Assembly: GCA_913776675.1 (NCBI GenBank)
Contig: CAJYRE010000578.1
Location: 1 to 5,794, forward strand
Reading direction: 5' to 3'
Length of the DNA: 5,794 nucleotides
Source: Rhizobiaceae bacterium
GTDB taxonomy: Bacteria > Pseudomonadota > Alphaproteobacteria > Rhizobiales > Rhizobiaceae
In this document: positions 1 through 5,425 of the stretch, one piece after another
Position numbering within the stretch: position 1 is the first letter of the stretch
Layout of the letters: each line of letters opens with the position of its first letter
Translations under genes and position numbers: made by a program
Notes under the pieces: generated by a model
The model's input: the letters and a program-made list of their open reading frames with translations, nothing else
Told to the model about the DNA's origin: nothing
The model's database searches: none

Positions 1-932
1 GTGTTGAGGAAGGCTTTCGCACGGGTGTGAAAGCGGTTGATATTTTTGCCCCGCTTTGTCTTGGCCAGCGTCTGGGTGTTTTTGCAGGCTCCGGCGTGGG
101 TAAATCCACGCTGCTGTCCATGCTGGCGCGCGCCGATGCCTTCGATAAGGTGGTGATTGCCCTTGTTGGTGAACGTGGCCGTGAAGTGCGCGAGTTCATT
201 GAAGACACCATGGGCGATAACATGGACAAGACGGTGGCTGTGGTTGCCACCAGTGATGAAAGTCCAATGCTGCGCAAAATGGCACCGTTGACAGCCATTA
301 CCATTGCCGAGCATTTTCGTGATCAAGGCGACAATGTTCTGTTCATTGCCGATAGTATCACGCGCTTTGCCCACGCCATTCGTGAAGTGGCAACAGCCGC
401 CGGTGAGCCGCCGATTGCGCGTGGTTTTCCGGCCTCGGTCTTTACGGAATTGCCCAGACTGTTAGAACGGGCAGGCCCCGGAGGAGAGGGCACAGGCACG
501 ATCACGGCGATCATTTCCATTCTGGTGGATGGTGATAATCACAATGATCCGATTGCGGATTCCACCCGCGGTATTCTTGATGGGCATCTTGTGCTGGATC
601 GCAGTCTGGCCGATGAGGGACGTTATCCGCCGATCAATCCGCTTTCCTCGATTTCCCGTTTGTCGCGCAAGGCGTGGACGCCGGATCAGGAAAAGCTGGT
701 GTCGCGTTTGAAAACGCTCATCCATCGTTTTGAGGAAACGCGCGATCTGCGTTTGATTGGTGGTTATCGCCCTGGTAGCGATCCAGACCTGGATATGGCC
801 ATCAAGCAGGTTCCCGTTCTGTACGAAGTTTTGAAGCAGACGCCATCTGACCTGCCGGTGCATGATGCCTATGCCGATCTCGCTAACGCCTTGAAGGCTG
901 CCAATAGTCCAGGAAACTACAATGCAAGATAA
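1..932 (+). CDS. fliI: Flagellum-specific ATPase FliI, C-terminal two-thirds (5' truncated by window)
   Basis: FliI is the hexameric cytoplasmic ATPase of the flagellar type III export apparatus; it helps deliver rod, hook and filament subunits to the export gate. The open frame is already running at base 3 and shows 309 residues; families of this type are usually about 440-470 residues, so the N-terminal beta-barrel domain and part of the linker lie upstream. The visible GTG at 27 is internal, because the family-typical TGV-K-A-V-D stretch runs through it. Seen directly: a P-loop GSGVGKST (bases 87-110), the GERGREV segment with the presumed catalytic Glu (about 171-191), a Walker B strand VLFIADS (about 336-356) followed by TRFAHAIRE, the GEPP-ARG-FPASVF segment, and the DSTRGILDGHLVLDR block characteristic of FliI/F1-type ATPases (about 555-600). 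The C-terminal helical domain is complete and ends in TAA. The reading frame is intact. The last 11 bases overlap the next gene, which implies translational coupling. Confidence 0.97.
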   Translation, partial: VEEGFRTGVKAVDIFAPLCLGQRLGVFAGSGVGKSTLLSMLARADAFDKVVIALVGERGREVREFIEDTMGDNMDKTVAVVATSDESPMLRKMAPLTAITIAEHFRDQGDNVLFIADSITRFAHAIREVATAAGEPPIARGFPASVFTELPRLLERAGPGGEGTGTITAIISILVDGDNHNDPIADSTRGILDGHLVLDRSLADEGRYPPINPLSSISRLSRKAWTPDQEKLVSRLKTLIHRFEETRDLRLIGGYRPGSDPDLDMAIKQVPVLYEVLKQTPSDLPVHDAYADLANALKAANSPGNYNAR

Positions 933-1497
933 TGAGTCTGATCTGCATGATTCTGATGCTGATGAGCCCGTCGCGCCGCGCAAGAGCTTTCGATTGTCTT
1001 CCCTCGTGGTCGACCGAGTGCTGGCGGTGACGGGTGTGTGTCTGGCATTCGGCTCGGCTGTCTTTCCATGGTATGTCTTCTTGAATCCCGATAAATTTGG
1101 GTTCGGTCGGGAGTCAATGGATCAAACCCGTGATCTGTCCTTGGTGGAAGCGCGCAATGTGTTCAGCGTGTCGCCGCTGGCTCTGGTGTCGAAAGACAAG
1201 AATGAGTCTAAGCCACCGGAAGATCTGGATAGAATCAATACGGCGACCATCTCCAATGTGGGTCGGGAAATTCCCAATGCCAAGCCGGCCAAAATCGAAC
1301 AACCCTTTCCGGGCACAGATGCCTTTCGGCTGCTGCATGTTGCCAATGGGCGGGCGCTGATCGAGGATGCCTCGGGCATGTTCATGGTCAAGGTCGGCTC
1401 CATTCTGCCCGACAACAGCAAGGTGGCCGTGCTGGAAAAGCGGGACGGGCAGTGGGTGATCATCACCACAACCGGAGCCATCTATAAAAACCAGTAG
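922..1497 (+). CDS. Uncharacterised single-pass membrane protein of the flagellar cluster
   Basis: 191 residues, product not recognised by name; I believe a hypothetical protein sits at this place in other rhizobial flagellar clusters. The ATG at 922 lies inside the end of fliI, with AGGA at 911-914 placed 7 bases upstream. Layout seen: an acidic N-terminus (about 1-17), a basic patch (R20, K21, R24, R32), one hydrophobic segment (about 33-54, ending FPWYVFLN), a polar Lys/Pro/Asn-rich linker (about 60-130), and a compact C-terminal domain (about 132-191) rich in predicted beta strands (FRLLHVANGRALIED, MFMVKVGSILP, KVAVLEKRDGQWVII). The positive-inside rule puts the N-terminus in the cytoplasm and the C-terminal domain in the periplasm. 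That domain recalls in outline the small beta domains of PilP/GspC-type proteins, but this is an impression, not a demonstrated match. It occupies the slot behind fliI where many bacteria carry fliJ, yet it is not FliJ: it has a membrane segment and no long coiled coil. The only Cys (C40) is in the membrane segment. Confidence 0.85.
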   Translation: MQDNESDLHDSDADEPVAPRKSFRLSSLVVDRVLAVTGVCLAFGSAVFPWYVFLNPDKFGFGRESMDQTRDLSLVEARNVFSVSPLALVSKDKNESKPPEDLDRINTATISNVGREIPNAKPAKIEQPFPGTDAFRLLHVANGRALIEDASGMFMVKVGSILPDNSKVAVLEKRDGQWVIITTTGAIYKNQ

Positions 1498-1519
1498 GCT
1501 GGTCCCTGTCCGGGTTTTG

Positions 1520-1548
1520 AAACGCCGCAAATCCTGCGGCGTTTTTTT
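1520..1548 (+). terminator. Rho-independent terminator after the fliI unit
   Basis: A perfect 10-base-pair stem pairs AAACGCCGCA (1520-1529) with TGCGGCGTTT (1535-1544) around a 5-base loop (AATCC). Seven T residues (1542-1548) close it, partly inside the stem. It begins 22 bases after the stop codon of the unnamed membrane protein gene, so the fliI transcription unit should end here and flgB should need its own promoter. The T-tract orientation serves the + strand; read from the other side there is no comparable T-run. Confidence 0.92.
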
Positions 1549-1556
1549 ATGCTCAA

Positions 1557-1572
1557 CGCCTGGCCGCAGGCG
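1557..1572. repeat. GC-rich inverted repeat just downstream of the terminator
   Basis: CGCCTG (1557-1562) and CAGGCG (1567-1572) are perfect reverse complements around a 4-base GCCG spacer. The hairpin starts 9 bases after the T-run of the terminator. It has no T-tail of its own on the + strand. It may be a backup 3' structure for read-through transcripts or a protein site; the role is not determined by the sequence. Confidence 0.5.
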
Positions 1573-1730
1573 ATAAAAATCCCGCAGAAAACGGATGGAT
1601 TGAAATCTTTTTATATTATAAGTCATTGTATTTGAATGATTAATTCTAGAGGGTGTTAAGCCGCAATCCGCCTCGTTTCTGACGGTTCAAATTCTTCTAA
1701 AACTGCGGTGTTTTCCGTAAGTCCCACGCA

Positions 1731-1748
1731 AGATTACAGGCCTAATCT
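1731..1748. repeat. Inverted repeat AGATTA-N6-TAATCT upstream of flgB
   Basis: AGATTA (1731-1736) and TAATCT (1743-1748) are perfect reverse complements separated by CAGGCC. The dyad ends 26 bases before the flgB ATG. It could be an operator half-site pair or a weak RNA hairpin. Its right arm shares three bases with the left arm of the next inverted repeat, so the two RNA stems could not form together. Confidence 0.5.
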
Positions 1749-1767
1749 CCAGACTGTAAATTGGAGA
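1746..1767 (+). promoter_or_regulatory. Hairpin covering the flgB ribosome binding site
   Basis: TCTCCA (1746-1751) pairs perfectly with TGGAGA (1762-1767) across a 10-base loop. The right arm contains GGAG (1763-1766), the only good Shine-Dalgarno sequence for flgB, 8 bases before its ATG at 1775. In a folded leader the ribosome site would be buried. The stem is short, so its stability in the cell is uncertain. Confidence 0.5.
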
Positions 1768-1774
1768 CAGACCT

Positions 1775-2170
1775 ATGCAACCGATACAACTTTTTGACTT
1801 GGCATCTCGGCAGGCTGAATGGCTTTCGCTGCGTCAGGAAGTCGTTGCCAGTAACATCGCCAATGCCAATACCCCCAAATTTGCTGCGAAGGATATTACG
1901 CCCTTCAAGGCGGTTCTGGAGAATAGCCAAACCACGGGAATGGCACGCACCAATCCCAACCATTTCGCGTCCAACGATCTGGGTTCCGATATGAACATCG
2001 AGACACGGGCAGCGCCCCTGAATGATGAAATCGGCCGTCAGGTTTCGGGCAACTCTGTGTCGCTGGCGGATGAAATGGTCAAGATGGGCGAAATCCAGAG
2101 ACAACACCAACTCAACACGAGCCTCGTCAGTAGTTTTAATCGCATGATGCTGATGACTGTAAAGAGGTAA
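1775..2170 (+). CDS. flgB: Flagellar proximal rod protein FlgB
   Basis: FlgB is one of the proximal rod subunits that form the drive shaft inside the periplasm; it is exported without a cleaved signal peptide by the flagellar type III apparatus. The product is 131 residues, close to the usual family length. The N-terminal helix carries the rod-protein signature (about residues 17-35, including VVASNIANANTPKF), and the C-terminal helix (about 91-131) has GNSVSLADEMVKM followed by a heptad-like pattern that pairs with the N-terminal helix in rod proteins. The start is set by GGAG at 1763-1766; a longer start at 1761 in another frame does not give the FlgB sequence. It is the first gene of the downstream operon and its stop is only 3 bases before flgC. 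Its translation may be affected by the hairpin over its ribosome site. Confidence 0.95.
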   Translation: MQPIQLFDLASRQAEWLSLRQEVVASNIANANTPKFAAKDITPFKAVLENSQTTGMARTNPNHFASNDLGSDMNIETRAAPLNDEIGRQVSGNSVSLADEMVKMGEIQRQHQLNTSLVSSFNRMMLMTVKR

Positions 2171-2173
2171 TCC

Positions 2174-2611
2174 ATGGACTCTGTGACTGCGACTGATCCG
2201 CTCTCAGCGGCCTTGAAAATTGCTGGTGGTGGACTGGATGTGCAATCCACGCGCCTGCGTATTGTTTCGGAAAATATTGCCAATGCCCAGAGTACGGGTG
2301 ATACGCCCGGTGCCGATCCCTATCGCCGCAAGACCATTACCTTTGGTTCGGAGCTGGATCGCGCCTCTGGTGCAGATGTCGTCAAGGTGAAAAAGCTCGG
2401 TTTTGACAAATCGTCTTTCACGGAAACCTACGATCCCAGCAATCCGGCTGCGGATTCCAAGGGTTACGTGAAAATGCCCAATGTGAATGTCCTGATCGAA
2501 ATGGCGGACATGCGTGAGGCAAACCGTTCCTATGAAGCCAATCTCCAGTCGGTCCGACAGACCCGAGATTTGATTTCCTCCACTCTTGACCTTCTGAAGA
2601 GCTCACAATGA
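2174..2611 (+). CDS. flgC: Flagellar proximal rod protein FlgC
   Basis: FlgC is a proximal rod subunit acting with FlgB and FlgF. The product is 145 residues, slightly longer than the roughly 134 of enteric bacteria. The N-terminal rod motif is visible at about residues 12-40 ([20 protein letters not shown], then ENIANAQST). The middle has a PYRRKTITF segment. The C-terminal half carries the most FlgC-like stretch: [19 protein letters not shown], then [16 protein letters not shown] (about 86-123). AGAGG at 2163-2167, within the last codons of flgB, places the ribosome 6 bases before this ATG. The stop codon overlaps the fliE start in an ATGA, so the two are probably translationally coupled. 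No signal peptide is present, as expected for a type III exported protein. Confidence 0.96.
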   Translation: MDSVTATDPLSAALKIAGGGLDVQSTRLRIVSENIANAQSTGDTPGADPYRRKTITFGSELDRASGADVVKVKKLGFDKSSFTETYDPSNPAADSKGYVKMPNVNVLIEMADMREANRSYEANLQSVRQTRDLISSTLDLLKSSQ

Positions 2612-3000
2612 TCGATTCCATTCACAAAATCAGCTCGCTGAGCAAAGGCTCGATGGCCAAGACAAGCGCCATGGATGGCGTCAGCAGCGAAAGCGTCACC
2701 ACGGCATCGCTGGGTGCCGGCATGCCCACGCAGGGCTTGCAAGGTGTTACCAAGGCCGACACCACGCCCGGAACGGCCACAGGCATGGGCTTTGCCGATA
2801 TTGTCGGCGGCATGATGACGGATGCGGTCAAGAATCTGAAGACCGCCGAAAGCAACTCCATTGGCGGCATGTTGGGCAAGGTCAGCACCCGTGATGTGGT
2901 GGACTCCATGATGACGGCGGAACGGTCTTTGCAGACAGCCATCACACTGCGCGACAAGATTGTATCGGCCTATCTCGATATTACCAAAATGCAGATTTAA
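2608..3000 (+). CDS. fliE: Flagellar hook-basal body protein FliE
   Basis: FliE forms the junction between the MS ring/export gate and the proximal rod and is among the first proteins exported. The product is 130 residues, against about 104 in Salmonella; the extra length lies in a Ser/Thr/Gly-rich, low-complexity N-terminal half (about 1-60). The C-terminal half has the family features: [20 protein letters not shown], a short Gly-containing turn, then [20 protein letters not shown] and a final YLDITKMQI. The equivalents of the conserved 'A-E-LQ-A--LRDK-V-AY-DI--MQI' pattern are all there. The ATG overlaps the flgC stop by 4 bases; GAAGAG at 2596-2601 is a weak ribosome site, so initiation may rely on ribosomes finishing flgC. 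Gap to flgG is 18 bases. Confidence 0.95.
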   Translation: MIDSIHKISSLSKGSMAKTSAMDGVSSESVTTASLGAGMPTQGLQGVTKADTTPGTATGMGFADIVGGMMTDAVKNLKTAESNSIGGMLGKVSTRDVVDSMMTAERSLQTAITLRDKIVSAYLDITKMQI

Positions 3001-3018
3001 CCTCAGGGAACGTAGCAC

Positions 3019-3810
3019 ATGAGAGCTCTTGCAATTGCCGCCACCGGCATGAACGCCCAGCAGACCAATCTGGAGGTGATTTCCAACAATATCGCCAACA
3101 TCAACACGACGGGCTTCAAGAAGTCCCGTGCTGAGTTTTCAGATTTGCTCTATCAAAGCGAAAAAGCTGTCGGCATTGCAAACCGGGCCAATCAGTCTAC
3201 GGTTCCAGAAGGGGCGAATATTGGTCTTGGTGTTCAGACTGCGGCCGTGCGTACGCTCGACAAGCAAGGCGAACTCACCCAGACGTCCAACGAGTTGGAT
3301 GTGGCGATTGTTGGACGCGGTTACATTCAGGTGCGCAGCCCTGACGGCAACACCACCTTCTATACCCGCGCCGGTGCCCTCAACAAGGACGCCAACGGCA
3401 ATCTGGTGACCACCGAAGGCTACCAGATCATTCCGAACATCACCATTCCAAACGATGCAACGGAAGTGAAGATCAGCGAAAGCGGTCAGGTTTCGGTGCT
3501 TCAGGGCAATTCCGCCACCTATACCGCGCTTGGCCAGTTGCAAATCTCGGCTTTCGTCAATCCGGCTGGCCTGAAGGCCATCGGTGACAATCTGTTTCAG
3601 GAAACGGCATCATCGGGCAATCCGATTAACGGTGTTCCGGCCGATCCTGGTTATGGATACCTCAAGCAGGGCTATCTTGAATCGTCCAACGTTGATTCCG
3701 TTGCTGAAATCACCAGCCTGATTGCGGCACAGCGCGCTTATGAGATGAATTCCAAGGTCATCACCACTGCGGATGAAATGGCCCAGATCGTCAGTAAGAA
3801 CCTGAAGTAA
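3019..3810 (+). CDS. flgG: Flagellar distal rod protein FlgG
   Basis: FlgG builds the distal rod, the part that passes through the P and L rings. The product is 263 residues, the normal length. The N-terminus has the rod/hook signature ([20 protein letters not shown], then [20 protein letters not shown], about 1-40), followed by the FlgG-type insertion region around 45-72 (YQSEKAVG to GANIGLGVQ) that stiffens the rod relative to the hook. The central beta domain includes [17 protein letters not shown] and [16 protein letters not shown]. The C-terminus (about 220-263) shows [20 protein letters not shown] and [15 protein letters not shown], the hallmark of the family. AGGGA at 3005-3009 sits 9 bases before the ATG. 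The neighbours flgB, flgC, fliE and flgA support the assignment; FlgG rather than FlgF is favoured by the length and the C-terminal block. Confidence 0.97.
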   Translation: MRALAIAATGMNAQQTNLEVISNNIANINTTGFKKSRAEFSDLLYQSEKAVGIANRANQSTVPEGANIGLGVQTAAVRTLDKQGELTQTSNELDVAIVGRGYIQVRSPDGNTTFYTRAGALNKDANGNLVTTEGYQIIPNITIPNDATEVKISESGQVSVLQGNSATYTALGQLQISAFVNPAGLKAIGDNLFQETASSGNPINGVPADPGYGYLKQGYLESSNVDSVAEITSLIAAQRAYEMNSKVITTADEMAQIVSKNLK

Positions 3811-3827
3811 CCATCAGAGGGGCAGAC

Positions 3828-4313
3828 ATGATGTTTCGCCGAATAAAGAGCATGTTGCAGACAACAGGCAGAGCCATTCTGGCTCTGCTGATGGCCTTTG
3901 TGATCATCACACCTGCTGTGGCCGCCGATCGCTTTGCGGTTGTTCCCAAGGAAACCATTTATCCCGGTGAACCCATTGCTGAGAGCAAGCTTGAAGTGGT
4001 GCCGGTCACAAATCCCAATCTGGGCGGCGGTTATGCTTCCGAACTCAGTGAGGTGACAGGGATGTTGAGTACGAAAACATTGCTGCCCGGCCGCACAATT
4101 CCGGTGGCCATGCTCAAGAAGCCCTACACCATCACGCGGGGCTCCAAGCTGCGTCTGGTGGTCAGTGTGGGCAATCTGACAATTTCGGCCGGGGGCAGCC
4201 CGATGGATGATGCCAATGTCGGGGATGTGATCCGCGTGCGCAATCTGGATTCAGGCCAGATCGTCAATGGCACGGTCATGGCAGATGGCACTGTGCAGGT
4301 GATGGCAAAATGA
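3828..4313 (+). CDS. flgA: P-ring assembly chaperone FlgA (short form)
   Basis: FlgA is a periplasmic chaperone needed for FlgI subunits to assemble into the P ring. The precursor is 161 residues, shorter than the roughly 220 of enteric bacteria; the N-terminal wing domain seems missing and the SAF-type core plus C-terminal beta domain remain. A Sec signal peptide is clear: basic start (RR, K), hydrophobic stretch about 16-30, likely cleavage after AVA at 30-32. The mature part begins FAVVPKETIYPGEPI (SAF-like), and the C-terminal block TRGSKLRLVV, DANVGDVIRVRNLDSGQIVN and GTVMADGTVQVM (about 104-159) is typical of FlgA. AGAGGGG at 3816-3822 precedes two adjacent ATG codons (3828 and 3831); either could be the start, the second having the more usual spacing. 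The stop overlaps the flgI start by 4 bases, so chaperone and client are produced together. No cysteine is present. Confidence 0.93.
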   Translation: MMFRRIKSMLQTTGRAILALLMAFVIITPAVAADRFAVVPKETIYPGEPIAESKLEVVPVTNPNLGGGYASELSEVTGMLSTKTLLPGRTIPVAMLKKPYTITRGSKLRLVVSVGNLTISAGGSPMDDANVGDVIRVRNLDSGQIVNGTVMADGTVQVMAK

Positions 4314-5425
4314 AGATCCGGTTTTCCCTTTTTGCTGTTTTGACCGCCATGGTGATTGCCATGGCTGGTCCGGTTGTTGCGCAAGGTTCCCGTATCAAGG
4401 ATATTGCCTCCTTGCAGGCCGGACGAGATAACCAGTTGATTGGTTATGGTCTGGTTGTTGGCCTTCAGGGCACCGGCGACAGCTTGCGCTCATCTCCGTT
4501 TACAGATCAATCCATGCGCGCCATGCTGCAAAATCTTGGCATTTCGACGCAGGGTGGCCAGTCCTCGGCCAAAAACGTGGCGGCTGTCATGGTCACGGCT
4601 ACGTTACCACCGTTTGCCAGCCCCGGTAGCCGCATTGATGCGACGGTCAGCTCCTTGGGAGACTCGACCTCCTTGCGCGGTGGCACATTGGTCATGACAT
4701 CCCTGTCGGGTGCTGATGGCCAGATTTATGCCGTTACCCAAGGTTCTGTGGTGGTGTCCGGATTTACGGCGCAAGGCCAGGCGGCAACGGTGACAGAGGG
4801 TGTGACCACGTCGGGACGCGTGCCCAATGGTGCCATTATCGAACGGGAACTGCCATCCAAGTTCAAGGATTCGGCCAATCTGGTGCTGCAATTGCGCAAT
4901 CCGGATTTTTCGACCGCTTTGGGCATGGCGCGGCGGATCAACAATTATGCTGCCGCCACCTATGGCGCACCGATTGCCGAAGCCCGCGACAGTCAGGAAG
5001 TGATGATTCAAAAGCCACGGACGGCTGATCTGACCCAGTTGATGGCGGATATTGAAAATCTGGTGGTGGATACGGATACGCCGGCCAAGGTGGTGATCAA
5101 TGAGCGTACGGGCACAATCGTGATTGGTGCCGATGTGCGTGTGTCAAAGGTGGCCGTCTCGTACGGAACGCTGACGGTACAGGTCAATGAAACGCCGCAG
5201 GTTGTTCAGCCTCTGCCCTTCTCGAATGGTCAGACCGCCATCCAGCCGCAGACGGATATTACAGCCCAGCAAAGTGGCGGCAAGGTTGCCATTGTTGAAG
5301 GCCCTGATCTGCGCACGCTTGTGGCTGGCTTGAACAATATCGGTGTGAAACCCGATGGCATTATCGCTATCCTGCAAGGCATCAAGTCGGCAGGGGCCCT
5401 TCAGGCGGAGCTTGTGCTGCAATGA
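4310..5425 (+). CDS. flgI: Flagellar P-ring protein FlgI
   Basis: FlgI forms the P ring, the bushing around the distal rod in the peptidoglycan layer. The precursor has 371 residues, the normal size. A Sec signal peptide is seen at 1-24 (K, R, then hydrophobic residues; likely cut after PVVA before QGSRIKDI). The mature start GSRIKDIASLQAGRDNQLIG with the following YGLVVGLQGTGDS (about 26-58) is diagnostic, as are NVAAVMVTATLPPFASPG (about 89-106), LRGGTLVMTSLSGADGQIYA (about 122-141), VVINERTGTIVIGADVRVS and the C-terminal LNNIGVKPDGIIAILQ with GIKSAGALQAEL (about 341-368). AGGTGA at 4297-4302, inside the end of flgA, serves as ribosome site. The whole protein contains no cysteine, unlike E. 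coli FlgI, where a disulfide is important. The stop overlaps the next start in an ATGA. Confidence 0.97.
   Translation: MKIRFSLFAVLTAMVIAMAGPVVAQGSRIKDIASLQAGRDNQLIGYGLVVGLQGTGDSLRSSPFTDQSMRAMLQNLGISTQGGQSSAKNVAAVMVTATLPPFASPGSRIDATVSSLGDSTSLRGGTLVMTSLSGADGQIYAVTQGSVVVSGFTAQGQAATVTEGVTTSGRVPNGAIIERELPSKFKDSANLVLQLRNPDFSTALGMARRINNYAAATYGAPIAEARDSQEVMIQKPRTADLTQLMADIENLVVDTDTPAKVVINERTGTIVIGADVRVSKVAVSYGTLTVQVNETPQVVQPLPFSNGQTAIQPQTDITAQQSGGKVAIVEGPDLRTLVAGLNNIGVKPDGIIAILQGIKSAGALQAELVLQ

Larger units (their letters stand above)
1573..1774 (+). promoter_or_regulatory. Non-coding region with the presumed flgB operon promoter
   Basis: Because a strong terminator lies upstream and the seven genes downstream are tightly packed, the operon promoter should lie in this stretch. 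It is clearly more AT-rich than its surroundings at about 1600-1650, with a TATATTATAA run at 1612-1621 and a TTGAAA at 1600-1605, but the spacing between these is not that of a standard -35/-10 pair. I see no convincing GG-N10-GC sigma-54 element. In Sinorhizobium-type bacteria comparable operons are activated by the VisN/VisR to Rem cascade; a loose repeat (CTGACGGT at 1679-1686, CTGCGGT at 1703-1709) could be an activator site, but this is a guess. The exact promoter cannot be placed from sequence alone. Confidence 0.45.

Noticed and set aside
27..29. GTG as the start of fliI
   Set aside because: The frame is open upstream to base 3 and encodes family-typical residues there, and the conserved N-terminal domain must precede it.
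462..983. Long open frame on the minus strand (173 codons) opposite fliI and the start of the next gene
   Set aside because: It lies antisense to strongly supported fliI codons, its composition (many Arg, Ile, His) is typical of an antisense shadow, and it has no recognisable domain.
1600..1619. TTGAAA followed by TATTAT as a sigma-70 promoter
   Set aside because: The spacing is about 8 bases, far from the usual 16-18, so the pair cannot work as a standard promoter.
1114..1626. Minus-strand open frame of 170 codons over the unnamed membrane protein and terminator
   Set aside because: It would run through the terminator hairpin, begins in AT-rich non-coding DNA and resembles no family; the + strand protein has a sensible topology and ribosome site.
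1498..1774. Possible small RNA, CRISPR or mobile element remnant in the gap
   Set aside because: No repeat-spacer pattern, no target-site duplication or transposase remnant, and no tRNA-like fold; the hairpins seen are explained by termination or local regulation.
2530..3018. Minus-strand open frame of 162 codons opposite flgC and fliE
   Set aside because: It is antisense to two recognised flagellar genes and rich in His, Arg and Gly, as expected from reversed codons.
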